Below, one piece after another: positions 37,073-47,556 of a DNA stretch of 64,000 nt. Position 1 is the stretch's first letter, and each line of letters starts with the position of its first letter. The position numbers and the translations under genes were made by a program. Under the pieces are notes generated by a model. That model saw only the letters and a list, made by a program, of their open reading frames with translations, made no database searches and was not told the DNA's origin. Origin of the DNA: PALSA-1004 sp963804885 (GTDB lineage Bacteria > Pseudomonadota > Gammaproteobacteria > Burkholderiales > SG8-41); contig CAWDSF010000014.1 of NCBI GenBank assembly GCA_963804885.1, forward strand, positions 186,001 through 250,000, given 5' to 3'.

Positions 37073-38062
37073 ATGAATAGATGCCGAATGCTCAAGGGCA
37101 GTTACGGTTACATTGCCGCGGCAATGCTGGCTGCCGCTGCGTGCAGCGCGCCGGTCAATGCGCAAACGTACCCAATGAAACCAATCCGCCTGATCGTGCC
37201 TTATCCGCCCGGGGGCGGCACGGATTTCGTCGCGCGCATCGTCGCCCTGAAATTGCCCGACGCGATCGGCCAGAACGTCGTGATCGACAATCGCCCCGGC
37301 GCCGCGGGACTTGTCGGCACGGAACTCGCTGCGCGCGCGCCGGCGGACGGCTATACGCTGCTGCTCGTCGATTCGTCGCTGCCGATCAACGTCACCTATT
37401 ACAAGAACGCCAAGTACGACGCGATCAAGGACTTCGATCCGATTACCGACGTCGCCGATACGCCTTACATGCTGGTCGTGCAGCCGGGCGGCCCGTATCA
37501 AAGCGTGCGCGACTTGATCAACGCGGCGAAAGCGCAGCCCGGCAAGATTAATTTCGGCTCGGGCGGCAACGGCAGCGGCAGCCACCTGACGGGCGAATTC
37601 TTCCAGATGCGCACCGGCGTGAAGCTCACGCACGTGCCGTATAAAGGCGTCGGCCTCGCGTTGACGGACGTGATCGCCGGCCAGATCCAGACGACTTTCA
37701 CTTCGGCGCCGCCGGCGATGGGTCTGATCAAATCAGGCCGCATCAAGGCGCTCGCGGTCGCGACCGAGAAACGCATCTCGGCGCTGCCCGACGCGCCGAC
37801 GTTCGGCGAGCAGGGCGTCAAGGACCTCGTGGTAGTGAACTGGTACGGGATCGCCAGCATCGGCGGCACGCCCAAGCCGGTGCTCGACAAGCTGCATGCC
37901 GCGCTGCTGCAGGTGATCGCGCAGCCGGACGTCAAGGAACGTCTCGCCTCGGGTGCGCTGGAGCCGGCGCCCATGTCGCAAGCGGCCTTCCGCAAACTGA
38001 TCGCCGAAGAACTCACGCGCTGGTCGGCGGTCGTCAAGACCGCCGGCATCAAACCCGAATAA
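37073..38062 (+). CDS. Bug/TctC family solute-binding receptor 9
   Basis: 329 residues from ATG 37073; GTG 37064 (overlapping the previous gene) and ATG 37088 are alternatives and no ribosome binding site decides. Signal peptide ends near ACSAPVNA, then TYPMKPIRLIVPYPPGGGTDF and HVPYKGVGLALTDVIAGQ. It ends 11 bases before hyuB, so two receptors and a hydantoinase/oxoprolinase pair share an operon; a cyclic amide or imide ligand would be consistent, as inference only. Confidence 0.92.
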   Translation: MNRCRMLKGSYGYIAAAMLAAAACSAPVNAQTYPMKPIRLIVPYPPGGGTDFVARIVALKLPDAIGQNVVIDNRPGAAGLVGTELAARAPADGYTLLLVDSSLPINVTYYKNAKYDAIKDFDPITDVADTPYMLVVQPGGPYQSVRDLINAAKAQPGKINFGSGGNGSGSHLTGEFFQMRTGVKLTHVPYKGVGLALTDVIAGQIQTTFTSAPPAMGLIKSGRIKALAVATEKRISALPDAPTFGEQGVKDLVVVNWYGIASIGGTPKPVLDKLHAALLQVIAQPDVKERLASGALEPAPMSQAAFRKLIAEELTRWSAVVKTAGIKPE

Positions 38063-38073
38063 GGAAATACGCA

Positions 38074-39687
38074 ATGGCAAAGTCCGCATTCAACGCGGTA
38101 ACGCTCGAAATGCTGTGGACGCGGCTCATCTCGATCACCGATGAAGCCGCGGCGGCGCTGGTGCGCACGTCGTTTTCGACGGTGGTGCGCGAGTCCAACG
38201 ATTTCGCGTGCGTGCTGACCGACGAAAATGGGTTGTCGCTCGCGCAGGCCACCGATAGCATCCCGTCGTTCATCGGCACGGTGCCGCGCACGATCCGGCA
38301 TTTCTTGAAGGAGTATCCGCCGAAGAGCCTCAAGCCCGGCGACATCCTGATCACCAACGACATCTGGATGGGCACCGGCCACTTGCCCGACATCACGGTC
38401 GCGAAGCCGATCTTCCATAACCGCAAGCTGGTCGGTTTCGCCGGCTCCGTCGCGCACTCGCCGGACATCGGCGGGCGCATCCGCTCCCCCGACGCGTTGA
38501 GCGTATTCGAGGAGGGCTTGCAGATCCCGGTCATGAAAGCGATGAGCGCCGGCAAGATCGACGCGACGCTCGAACGCATCATCCGCAAGAACGTGCGCGT
38601 GCCCGATCAGGTGATGGGCGATCTCTACGCGCAGTTCACGGCGTTGACGCTGATGGAGCATCGCGTGATGGCGCTCTTGAAGGAGCACAAGTTGAAGTCG
38701 CTGGCGGAACTCGGGCGCGAAATTCACTCGCGCTCGGAAAAGGCGATGCGCGCCGCGATCCGCGAAGTGCCCAATGGCGTCTATCGCCAGACCGCGCTCT
38801 CCGACGGGATTGCCGATCCGATCAAGCTCGAGCTCGAATTGACGGTCAAGGACGATACGATCGAAATCGATTTCGCGGGCACGGCACCCCAGGTGATGCG
38901 CTCGATCAACGTGTGCATGGCCTATACGATTGCCTACACGTCGTTCGGCGTGAAGGCGGTGCTGGCGCCGCACATCCCGAACAACGAAGGCGTACTGCGG
39001 CCGATCAGGATCAAGGCGCCGCTCGGCTCGATCGCGAACTCGAAGCCGCCGGCCGCAGGTGGTGCGCGCGCGCTGATCGGGCACTTCTTTCCGATGATGG
39101 TGATCCAGGCGCTGTCGCAGGCTTTGCCCGAGCGCGTGATCGCGACCGTCGGCTCGCCGCTGTGGTGCATCAATGCGTCCGGGCATCGCGCGGACGGCGC
39201 GCCATTCGCGAGCCTGTTCTTCACCAACGGCGGCTACGGCGCGGCGCACGGGCGCGACGGCGCGCAGGTGCTGTCGTGGCCGAGCAACGTGTCGTCGACG
39301 CCGGTCGAAATGATCGAGCAGTTGTCGCCGCTCAAAGTGCAATTCCGCCGGCTGCGCACCGACAGCGGCGGCGATGGCGAGTTTCGCGGCGGCAACGGCC
39401 AGGAGATCCTGTTCGAAAGCCGCGCGCCCGGACCGGTGACAGTCGCGTTTCTGGCTGAGCGCACCAAGCCGGAAACTGCGCCGGCAGGCATCGCGGGCGG
39501 CGAACCGGGCGCGTGCGGCGAACTCATCATCGACGGCAAGCCGGTCAATCCGAAATCGCAGCACCATATCGGGCCAGGCGGCACGGTGCTCATCCGCACG
39601 CCGGCGGGCGGCGGTTACGGGCCGTCCGAAAGGCGCGACAAGAAGCGCAGCGCCGCCGATCGCGCAGAGGGTTATGTGAGCGAATAA
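38074..39687 (+). CDS. hyuB: Hydantoinase B/oxoprolinase family protein
   Basis: 537 residues, intact. Seen: AVTLEMLWTRLISITDEAAAALVRTSFS at the N-terminus, FACVLTDENGLSLAQ, PGDILITNDIWMGTGHLPDITV (metal/substrate region), GFAGSVAHSPDIGGR, and the glycine-rich end GGDGEFRGGNGQEILFES with TPAGGGYG. HyuB pairs with HyuA in ATP-dependent ring opening of hydantoins or 5-oxoproline, or in acetone-carboxylase-like reactions. The pair here follows two Bug receptors. Precise substrate unknown. Confidence 0.93.
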   Translation: MAKSAFNAVTLEMLWTRLISITDEAAAALVRTSFSTVVRESNDFACVLTDENGLSLAQATDSIPSFIGTVPRTIRHFLKEYPPKSLKPGDILITNDIWMGTGHLPDITVAKPIFHNRKLVGFAGSVAHSPDIGGRIRSPDALSVFEEGLQIPVMKAMSAGKIDATLERIIRKNVRVPDQVMGDLYAQFTALTLMEHRVMALLKEHKLKSLAELGREIHSRSEKAMRAAIREVPNGVYRQTALSDGIADPIKLELELTVKDDTIEIDFAGTAPQVMRSINVCMAYTIAYTSFGVKAVLAPHIPNNEGVLRPIRIKAPLGSIANSKPPAAGGARALIGHFFPMMVIQALSQALPERVIATVGSPLWCINASGHRADGAPFASLFFTNGGYGAAHGRDGAQVLSWPSNVSSTPVEMIEQLSPLKVQFRRLRTDSGGDGEFRGGNGQEILFESRAPGPVTVAFLAERTKPETAPAGIAGGEPGACGELIIDGKPVNPKSQHHIGPGGTVLIRTPAGGGYGPSERRDKKRSAADRAEGYVSE

Positions 39688-39710
39688 GCAGGCAGTCCTC
39701 GCCCGTCGTT

Positions 39711-39730
39711 CCGGCGCAAGCGGGAGCCGG
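39711..39730. repeat. Short hairpin repeat between hyuB and hyuA
   Basis: CCGGC and GCCGG enclose a 10-base loop in the 92-base gap between hyuB and hyuA. The surrounding TCGTTCCGGCGCAAGCGGGA resembles, loosely, the palindromic units that flank the GIY-YIG gene (TCATTCCCGCGCAGGCGGGA). It may be a degenerate member of the same dispersed repeat family. Confidence 0.45.
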
Positions 39731-39780
39731 GTTCACGGCACGAATCGCAATAACTTCAGCAGATATGGAAACGGATCGAG

Positions 39781-41864
39781 ATGGCTGAATACGCATTAGG
39801 TTTGGATATTGGCGGCACTTTCACGGACATCGTGGTGTACGACCAGCACGGCGCCGCGTCGTACAGCCACAAGGAACTGACGACGCCCGAGGCGCCGCAC
39901 CGCGGCGTGGTCGCCGGCATCAAGCGGCTGTTCGAGACGGAAAAGCTTGCGTACCGTGACGTCACGCGCATGGTGCACGCGACGACGCTGTTCACCAACG
40001 CGCTGATCGAGCGCAAGGGTGCGGTGACCGGGCTCATCACGACCGCGGGCTTTCGCGATACGCTGGAAATGCGGCGCGAGCACAAGTACGAGCTTTACGA
40101 TTTGTTCATCGAGCTGCCCGAGCCGCTGGTGCCAAGAAGGCTGCGGCTGGAAGTGCCCGAGCGCATCGGGCCCGACGGCGCGGTCGAACTCGCGCTCGAC
40201 GAGGCTGCGGTGCTCGCGCGCGTGCGCGAACTCGTCGTCGCCGGCGTGCAATCGCTCGCGGTGGCGTTTCTGCACGCGTATGCGAACCCGGTCCACGAGC
40301 GGCGCGCCGGCCAGTTGATCGCTACGGAGTTCCCGCAACTGCCGGTGTCGCTGTCGTCGGGCGTGTCGCCGCAGATCCGCGAATACGAGCGCACTTCGAC
40401 CACGGCGGTCAATGCTTACATCAAGCCGCTCGCCGAGAGTTATCTCGATCTCCTCGCGAGCGAGATCGCGAAGCTCGGCATCAAGGCGCCGCTGTTCATG
40501 ATGCTGTCCAACGGCGGGCTTACGCACATCGCCGAAGCCAAGCGCGTGCCGGTGCAGTTGCTCGAGTCGGGGCCGGCGGCCGGCGCATTGGCGGGCGCGC
40601 TCTTCGGCAAGCGCTCGCAAATCGACGACGTGCTCGCGTTCGACATGGGCGGCACGACGGCCAAGCTGGCGGTGGTCGAGGACGGCGCACCGCTGATCGC
40701 GTACCAATTCGAGGCGAGCCGCGCCAAGCGTTTCGCCGACGGCAGCGGCCTGCCGATCAATATCTCGACGATCGAGCTGATCGAGATCGGCGCGGGCGGC
40801 GGCTCGATCGCGGAAATCGATACCCTGGGCCTGCTGAAAGTCGGCCCGCGCAGCGCGGGTGCGGCGCCGGGGCCCGCGTGCTACGGCCGCGGCGGCGTGC
40901 ATCCGACGGTGACCGACGCCAATCTCGTGCTCGGATTTCTCGACGCCGCGACGTTCGCCGGCGGCACGATGACGATAGATCGCGCGAAAGCCGAGGCGTC
41001 GATCAAGCCGCTCGCCGACAAATCGAGTCTGTCCGTTCCCGAACTCGCGTGGGGCATCCATTCGGTCGTCAACGAGAACATGGCGGCGGCCGCGCGTGTG
41101 CACGTCGCCGAGCGCGGGCATCACGCGAGCGAATTCGCCTTGCTCGCGACCGGCGGCGGCGGGCCGCTGCACGCCTGCGAAGTGGCGAAGCGATTGGGTG
41201 TCACGAAAGTAATCTGCCCGCCGAGCGCGGGTGTTGCATCGGCGTTGGGTCTGCTGATGGCGCCGGCGCGCGTCGATCGCGTCGCTACCCTGGCGCGCAA
41301 ACTGGACGCACTCGACTGGCCCGCGTTCGAACGGGCTTTTCGCGCACTCGAGCAGGAGGCGCACAAGGTGATCGCTGCGACGGTCATCGGCCGGCAGCAA
41401 GGTGACGGTCCAGCGCGCCGCCGACCTGCGTTTCGTCGGGCAGGGCTTCGAAATCGTGACGGCACTGCCGCGCGGGCCGTACACGAATAAATCGCTCGCG
41501 GGCATACGCGCGGCCTTTCTCGCCGAATACAAGCGGATCTTTCAGCAGGTGCCGCCGGTCGGCGCCATCGAAATCATCAATATCCGCGTCGCGCTCACCG
41601 CGCCGATCGGGCGCGCCGCTTTGAAAGTCGAAGGCGGCAAGGGGGCGACCTCCAAGGCGCTCAAGGGCCGGCGCAAAGCCTGGCTTGCCGATCGCGCGCG
41701 ATACGCCGAGATGCCGGTCTACGATCGTTACCTGCTGCCCGTGGGCGGCAGCATCCGCGGCCCGGCGATCATCGAGGAAGCTTCGGCGACCATGGTCGTG
41801 CCGCCCGGCGCCCGCGCGCGCGTCGATCGCGCCGGCAATCTGCTCGTCGATCTCGCGCAAATGA
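39781..41864 (+). CDS. hyuA: Hydantoinase A/oxoprolinase family protein, two frameshifts
   Basis: About 693 residues after removing two extra bases. N-terminal domain: ALGLDIGGTFTDIVVYD (ATPase-like phosphate loop), MVHATTLFTNALIERKGAVTGLITTAGFRD, then central VLAFDMGGTTAKLAVVEDG, IGAGGGSIAEID and ACYGRGGVHPTVTDANLVLG; later HASEFALLATGGGGPLHACEVAKRLG. Frame breaks at 41401 (extra G; QQ then VTVQRAADLRFVGQGFE) and near 41859, where removing one A creates a natural end, LLVDLAQ and TGA at 41862-41864. Total length (2084) equals a multiple of three plus two, as expected. Partner of hyuB. Confidence 0.9.
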
Positions 41865-41871
41865 TCGAGCT

Positions 41872-42668
41872 CTGGCAAGCACCAGCGAGCGCATCGTCGC
41901 GCGCAAGGATGGCGCGATCGGCTGGCTCGATTTTCAACAATCCGGCGAAGCACAACGCAATTTCGATGGACATGGCGGAGGCCGTGCCGGCAGTGATGCG
42001 CGACTTCGAGGACGATTCCGAAGTTCGCGTGATCGTCGTCGCGGGAGCAGGCGAGAAAGCGTTCGCGGCCGGTTCGGACATTTCCGGTTTCGAGTCGGTG
42101 CGCGCCGACCCGCAGAAGAACCGCACTACAACGACGTCAACGAGCGCTCGTACAACGCGGTCTACGAATGCACGAAGCCGACGGTCGCGATGATTCGCGG
42201 CTACTGCATCGGCGGCGGACTCGATTTCGCGACGAGCTGCGACGTGCGCTTCTGCTCTGACAACGCGGTATTCGCGGTGCCGGCGGGCAAGCTCGGGCTT
42301 GGCTACGGACACGAAGGCATCCTGCGTTTCGGCCGCGTGATGGGCTTACATGCGCGCGCGCGATTTGTTTCTGTCGGGCCGCCGGCTGGGCGCCGACGAG
42401 GCGCTGCGGCTGGGGCTCGTGCATCGCGTGATTCCGCTTGCGGAACTCGAAGCCGAAACGACCGCTTATGCGCAGTCCATCGCCGACAATGCGCCGCTGA
42501 CGCTCGCCGCCATCAAGCGCGCGTTTCTCGAATACGAAAAAGATCCGGCATCGCGCGATCTTGGCGAGTGCGCAGGCAATGATCGATGCGTGCTTCAGCA
42601 GCGCGGATTATACGGAAGGCCGCGCGGCGTTCGCCGCAAAGCGCAAACCGAAGTTTACCGGCAAGTAG
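41872..42668 (+). pseudogene. Enoyl-CoA hydratase/isomerase family protein, about four frameshifts
   Basis: About 265 residues. The likely N-terminus ASTSERIVARKDGAIGW is in the frame opened by CTG 41872; no ATG is available. Then the frame changes near 41929 (extra G, to IFNNPAKHNAISMDMAEA), near 42122 (to HYNDVNERSYNAVYECTKPT), near 42350 (to RDLFLSGRRLGADEALRLGLVHRV) and near 42570 (to AQAMIDACFSSADYTEGRAAF), ending FTGK and TAG at 42666-42668. Oxyanion-hole segments GEKAFAAGSDI and YCIGGGLDFATSCD are intact. Would hydrate or isomerise an acyl-CoA made downstream of HyuAB. Many breaks; possibly sequence errors. Confidence 0.8.
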
Positions 42669-42669
42669 C

Positions 42670-44079
42670 TCAGAGCCGGACTACTTTGCCGGGATTGAAC
42701 AGATTCTCCGGATCGAGCGCGCGCTTGATCGCGCGCATCACAGGCACGGCATCGCCGTGCTCCGCGTCGAGAAAATCGAGCTTGCCGATGCCGATGCCGT
42801 GCTCGCCGGTCGAAGTGCCGCTCATGGCGAGCGCGCGCATCACGACGCGGTGATTGATGGCTTCGGCTTCGGCGAGGTCTTTTTCGCTGGCCGGGTCCAC
42901 CAGGATCACGAGGTGGAAATTGCCGTCGCCGACGTGGCCGAAGAGCGCAATCGGCATCGACGCTTTTGCGATGTCTTCATTGGTTTCGGCGATGCATTCC
43001 GCGAGCCGCGATACGGGAACGCAGACGTCGGTGGCGACGCCGCGGTTGCCCGGGCGCAATTGCATGCACGCAAGGTAGGCATCGTGCCGCGCCTGCCACA
43101 ACCGCGTGCGCTCTTCCTGGCGCGTCGACCATTCGAAATCGAGGCCGCCGTGCTCGCTCGCAATAGCCTGCACGGTTTTGGCCTGCTCTTCGACGCTCGC
43201 CGGCGTGCCGTGAAATTCGCATAAGAGCATCGGCACTTCGCGCAGCGAGAGCTTGCTGTAACGGTTGACGGCCTTGATAGTCAGCGCGTCAAGCAGTTCG
43301 CACCGCGCAATCGGCACGCCCATTTGAATGGTCTGGATAACCGTGCGTACCGCCTCATCGACAGTGGGGAACATACAGATCGCCGCGGATACTGCTTCCG
43401 GCTGCGGATGCAGGCGCACGATGACTTCGGTGATCACACCAAGGGTACCTTCACTGCCGACGAAGAGCCGCGTCAGGTCGTAGCCCGCGGATGACTTGCG
43501 CGCGCGGCCGCCGGTGTGAATGATGCGGCCGTCGGCGAGCACGACGGTGAGGCCCATCACGTTGTCGCGCATCGTGCCGTAACGCACGGCGTTGGTGCCC
43601 GACGCGCGCGTCGCCGCCATTCCCGCGATCGTTGCATCGGCACCGGGATCGATCGGGAAAAAGAGGCCCGTGTCATGCAGATGCCGGTTGAGCTGCTTGC
43701 GCGTGACGCCGGCCTGCACCGTGACGTCGAGATCGTCGACGTTGACCTGGAGCACGTGGTTCATGCGCGTCAGATCGAGCGCGATGCCGCCATGGATCGC
43801 GAGCACGTGGCCTTCGACCGAGCTGCCCGCGCCGAACGGGATAATCGGCACGCGATGCTGCGCGCACAGTTTGACGACCGCCGCGACTTCTTCGGTGGTT
43901 TGCGCAAACACCACGGCGTCCGGCGGCGCATGCGGATGCGCGGATTCGTCCTTGCCGTGATGCGCGCGCACCGCTTCTGACGTGACGACGCGATCGCCGA
44001 GCAGCGCGCGTAAAGCGTCGAGAAGCGCGGTGGGCAGCGGCTTCTTCAGAGCGGAAGGGGGGTGAATGGGCTGGTTCAT
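42670..44079 (-). CDS. FAD-linked oxidase, D-lactate dehydrogenase (cytochrome)-like
   Basis: 469 residues, intact. FAD-binding type 4 domain with VPIIPFGAGSSVEGHVLAIHGGIALDLTRMN and DPGADATIAGMAATRASGTNAVRYGTM; C-terminal oxidase domain with ALFGHVGDGNFHLVILVDP (active-site His) and GTSTGEHGIGIGKLDFLD, ending FNPGKVVRL. The GAGSSVEGH pattern matches the mitochondrial-type D-lactate dehydrogenases more than GlcD. It would oxidise a 2-hydroxyacid and reduce a cytochrome or quinone. Convergent with the hydratase gene, one base apart. Confidence 0.92.
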   Translation of the reverse strand: MNQPIHPPSALKKPLPTALLDALRALLGDRVVTSEAVRAHHGKDESAHPHAPPDAVVFAQTTEEVAAVVKLCAQHRVPIIPFGAGSSVEGHVLAIHGGIALDLTRMNHVLQVNVDDLDVTVQAGVTRKQLNRHLHDTGLFFPIDPGADATIAGMAATRASGTNAVRYGTMRDNVMGLTVVLADGRIIHTGGRARKSSAGYDLTRLFVGSEGTLGVITEVIVRLHPQPEAVSAAICMFPTVDEAVRTVIQTIQMGVPIARCELLDALTIKAVNRYSKLSLREVPMLLCEFHGTPASVEEQAKTVQAIASEHGGLDFEWSTRQEERTRLWQARHDAYLACMQLRPGNRGVATDVCVPVSRLAECIAETNEDIAKASMPIALFGHVGDGNFHLVILVDPASEKDLAEAEAINHRVVMRALAMSGTSTGEHGIGIGKLDFLDAEHGDAVPVMRAIKRALDPENLFNPGKVVRL

Positions 44080-44267
44080 CCTGTGTACCGGCTGATTCTC
44101 CCGATATTACACCGGACCTTCGCGCCCCGAAACTTTCGGCGGTGCGTCACGAACCGGGGACGCGGCGCGGCCGGGCTGTACAATCGCTGTCGGCAGATCA
44201 AACTCGCAGGGAGCGACTCAACCCGGCTTGTTTCATTAACGAATTACTTCAACCAGGGACATTCAAG

Positions 44268-44643
44268 ATGGCAATCGACCAGAGCAAAGAAATAAACGCG
44301 GTATCCGCAGCGGTGGAAGCGTTTCGCAAGGCGACGATAGCTGCAGACAAATCCGTGCTCGATAAATTGACCGCGAATGAATTGAGCTATGGCCACTCGA
44401 GCGGCAGGCTGGAAACCAAAGCCCAGTTTATCGAATCGCTGACGTCGGGCAAGTCCGGATTTTCGGCGATCGAGCTGAGCGATCAAACGATCACCATCGT
44501 CGATCAAACCGCGCTCGTGCGCCACGTATTCAACGGCGCCAGCCGCCGCGAGTCCGCCAACCTCAAACTTTCCATCCTGACGGTCTGGCTCCAGCAGCAG
44601 GGACCAATGGAAGCTGGTGGCGCGGCAGGCGGCAAAGCTTTAA
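44268..44643 (+). CDS. NTF2-like (SnoaL/DUF4440) protein, frameshifted at the C-terminus
   Basis: About 124 residues from ATG 44268, with AGGGA 9 bases upstream. The NTF2-like cone fold is seen in order: a leading helix (INAVSAAVEAFRKATIAADKSVLDKLTANEL), YGHSSGRLETKAQFIESL, FSAIELSDQTITIVDQTALVRHVF and LKLSILTVWLQQQG. Frame breaks near 44604: GPMEAGG should read GQWKLVARQAAKL with stop at 44641-44643; one base extra. Typical small enzyme or binding protein of unknown function. Alone on the plus strand; the 188-base spacer before it contains TACAAT at 44179, a weak -10 candidate. Confidence 0.83.
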
Positions 44644-44649
44644 CGCGGG

Positions 44650-46156
44650 TCAACCGAAGCGGCTGCTGACGATCGGCTGCGCGATGATCCACAGGCTCAT
44701 CATGGTGTAGGCCAGCATGAGGGCCAGCATCGGGTACTGGCTGCGCAGCGCGGCGCGCCGGTCGCCGAACACGCGCACGGCCATCACATGGGCGAGATAT
44801 ACCGCTGCCACGTGACCGAGCACGATCGCGATGACCGACGCATACCAGATGGCGCGCGCGTCCACGATGCCGATGCGCACGATATGGAGCGCGGTGCCGA
44901 ACAGATCCCAGCCCAGCCCGAGCGGATCCGAGATCAGTGGAATCAGATACTGAAATGCGCTGACCACGAACGAGAGGTAATGGGCGAGGTGATAACCGAT
45001 CGCGATCGGCACCAGCGTAAAGACGAAGAGACGCGCGATCGCCATCGTATTGCGCGGGGGGCCGTCCGCAGCGGCAAAGCGCGCGACGAGGTGCGCGCCG
45101 GCAAGATAGATCGCGAGAAAGGCCAGCATCATGCCGGCGAGTCCGAGGGTGTGCGACCAGCGCATGCGGTCCATCCGCGGCCGCCGGCGTGGCTAGCCAC
45201 ACGCTCATCTGGTCCGCAATCTCCACCCACAGCGGCGTTTCCATGAAGCCGTCGAACGTCACGGTCGCCAGCATCATGACGACCAGCACCATCAATGAAG
45301 AATGGACCGGCTCATCGACGAGCAGTCCGACTGCGTAGGGCCGAAGGTTCAACTCGGCGCGGCCGGCGGCCGTGCGGGCTTCCAGAGGCGCAAAGCGGCC
45401 CAGCAGCGCGAAAATCAGCGCGAACACTTCGCCGTGAGCGAGCCAGGTGCGCCGGCCATAGAGCAGCATGCCGGTCCACGTGATCGCGCAATAAGCGAGC
45501 GTGGCCGATGCGACATACGCGGGACGGTCGGACTGGTCCCAGATCAGTTCCGCCCACGCGAATCCGAAAAAGAGCACGACGGCCGGCCATGCGCCGAGCG
45601 CCGGCGGATAACGCAATCCGCGCGCGAGCGCCGCGCCGTGATGCAGCCGCGCATAAATTCGCTCGGCCCACGCAAACACGGCGTCGAGCGGATTCACCAA
45701 GGCCCACAGGTTCCCGAGCAGCGCACAGACATACGCCATGCCGACCCACCAGATCGCCCACACCATGATGGGCGCGATGTTTTTGACCGGCGCGGGATTG
45801 CCGAAAAATCCGGCGGCGACGACCAGGATCAGTAACGCTACGGCGGCTGCGCGCAAAGCTACACGGATAATCGGATGGGTTAGCGCGCGGCCGGCGGGTG
45901 AGCGCAGCAGATCGACGCGCGGGTAATCGGCGACCGCATGCACGCGGCGAAAAAAAATCGCCATGATCAGGAAGGACACCGCGACAACGGCCGCTGCACC
46001 CGTCAGATACAGCGATAGCGGCACCGGCAGGTCGTAGCGCTGGCCGAAGCCGTGGGCATGCGCGTCTATGCCCATTGCTGTCGCTGCGGCGAGCGCCGTG
46101 GCGCCGGCGAAAACGCGGCGGCGGGAGGCGCCGGGCGCCGTCCTGGGCGGAGTCAT
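44650..46156 (-). CDS. Polytopic membrane protein of unknown function, one frameshift
   Basis: About 502 residues. ATG 46156 has AGAGGG 8 bases upstream. A twin-arginine-like N-terminus (GASRRRVFAGATAL), then HGFGQRYDLPVPLSLYLTGAAAVVAV and roughly a dozen hydrophobic helices with conserved-looking loops (NPAPVKNIAPIMVWAIWWVG, WELIWDQSDRP-like stretch). Frame breaks near 45180, after QMSVWLATPAA, to continue as MDRMRWSHTLGLAGMML. Relatives are sometimes labelled fenitrothion hydrolase in databases, a name I would not trust from sequence. Likely an inner-membrane protein; convergent with the NTF2-like gene and divergent from the propeller gene. Confidence 0.8.
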
Positions 46157-46308
46157 TGGATTTCCCTCTGTCATACCCACACGAAAAAGCAGGGCCATCA
46201 TACCGTCAACAACCGTGTGGTGGATTGACAGGCGCAGGATGCGGGATGAAGATAGCGTCCCGTTTCCGCCGTGCCGCAAGCGCGCGGGAACCCACATGGA
46301 GGAGAGCC

Positions 46309-47496
46309 ATGAAATCCAAACTCAAGTTAACGGCAATAACGGTGGCAGCCCTGGCGCGTCCTGCCTTCGCTTGCCCGCGCTGAAATACTCGCGATGGTCA
46401 ATTACGAAACCAAGTCCGCGGATTCGCTCAAAGCGCTCAAGACCCCGATCGCGCCGCAGGCCCGCCGCGAAGGCATCGCGATCATCGACGTCGATCCCAA
46501 ATCAAAAAATTTCGGCAAGATCATCACCGACCTGCCGTTGCCCGCCGATACCGTCGCCCATCATATTTTTTACAATAAGGACCAGTCCAAGGCCTATATC
46601 ACTGCGCTCGGCAAGTCGGAGTTGCGCACCATAGACATGAAGACCAAGCCGTATGCGATAAAAACGACCGCGCTGCCGGACTGCAAGGTCGGCGAAGACG
46701 TAGTGTTCTCGGCCGACAAAAAGAGCTGGTACGTGAGCTGCATGGGATCGAACAACATGATCGTCGGCGACGCGGTCACCGACAAGCCCGTGAAGACGGT
46801 TGCGCTGCCCAAGCCTTATCCGCACGGCATCGCGATACACGACGGCATCGACCGCATACTGCTGACGAGCACGGTGCGGGCATCGGACCTTGGCGATGCG
46901 GGCGAAACGATTACCGCGGTAAAAGCCAGCACCGGCGAAGTCACGGGGACTTACAAGGTTTCGACCAAAGCCGTCACCGGGCGGCGAGGCACCGGTGGAA
47001 GTGACGTTCGTCCCGGGCGCCAATCCGCCGGTCGCCTACGTGACAAACATGTATGCCGCTACGCTGAGCACCGCGGTGTGGGATCCGGCCAAAAAAGACT
47101 TCAAAGTGCAGCAGGCGTACGATTTCGCGCCGCTGAAAGCCGGCGTGCCGCTCGAAATCTATTTCAACAAGAAGGGCGATCGCATGTACATCACGACCGC
47201 CAAGCCCGGCCATATGCATATTTTCGAGCTCGGGAAGGATGCGGCGACGCCCGAAACTGCTGAAGTCGATAGCGACGGCGGAGGGCGCGCATCATGTCGC
47301 GTTCACGCTCGATGGCCAGTATGCGTTCGTGCAGAACACGCTGCTCAATCTGCCCGGGATGAGCGACGGCTCGATCACCATTATCGACATGAAGAAAGAG
47401 GCGGTAGTCGGCAGTGTCGATACCTTGAAGAACATGGGGCTCAATCCCAACAGCATCGTGCTGCTGCCGCAGTGGAACGACCCTGCGGGCCATTAA
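46309..47496 (+). CDS. Exported YVTN-type beta-propeller protein, three frameshifts
   Basis: About 395 residues; ATG 46309 follows GGAGGAG. Signal peptide MKSKLKLTAITVAAL. Frame breaks near 46372 (to AEILAMVNYETK), near 46982 (to VEVTFVPGANPPVAYVTNMY) and at about 47250 (one extra C; to PKLLKSIATAEGAHHVAFT). Blade-like repeats are visible: IAIIDVDPKSKNFGKI, KPVKTVALPKPYPHGIAIHDG, AEGAHHVAFTLDGQYAFVQNTLL, each with the pattern of YncE-like propellers. Net length is a multiple of three. Probably periplasmic, function unknown. A strong terminator follows 11 bases after the stop. Confidence 0.82.
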
Positions 47497-47507
47497 CCGC
47501 CGGCACA

Positions 47508-47545
47508 GCGAAAAAAAACCGCCTTGACCGGCGGTTTTTTTTCGC
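47508..47545. terminator. Bidirectional intrinsic terminator
   Basis: Perfect 16-base inverted repeat, GCG-A8-CCGCC and GGCGG-T8-CGC, with a six-base loop. On either strand the GC stem is followed by eight T residues, so it can end transcription of the propeller gene (plus) and of glxR (minus, stop at 47557). It is the only textbook intrinsic terminator in the window. Confidence 0.93.
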
Positions 47546-47556
47546 TTCGAAGAGGA

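Noticed and set aside
37498..39567. 689-codon open frame on the minus strand opposite hyuB, and similar long antisense frames at 39796-41532, 17221-18540, 536-1561 and 62040-63188
   Set aside because: They are antisense shadows of well-conserved genes in GC-rich DNA, with Arg/His/Asp-rich composition and no family resemblance.
41402..42193. Apparent fusion of the HyuA C-terminus with an enoyl-CoA hydratase in one open frame
   Set aside because: Both parts are read in one frame only because of an extra A near 41859 and an extra G near 41929; removing them restores a natural HyuA stop and a separate hydratase.
46309..46383. In-frame TGA shortly after the signal peptide of the propeller protein, considered as a second selenocysteine codon
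   Set aside because: The sequence after this TGA in the same frame is not protein-like; the real protein continues in another frame, so it is a frameshift, not recoding.
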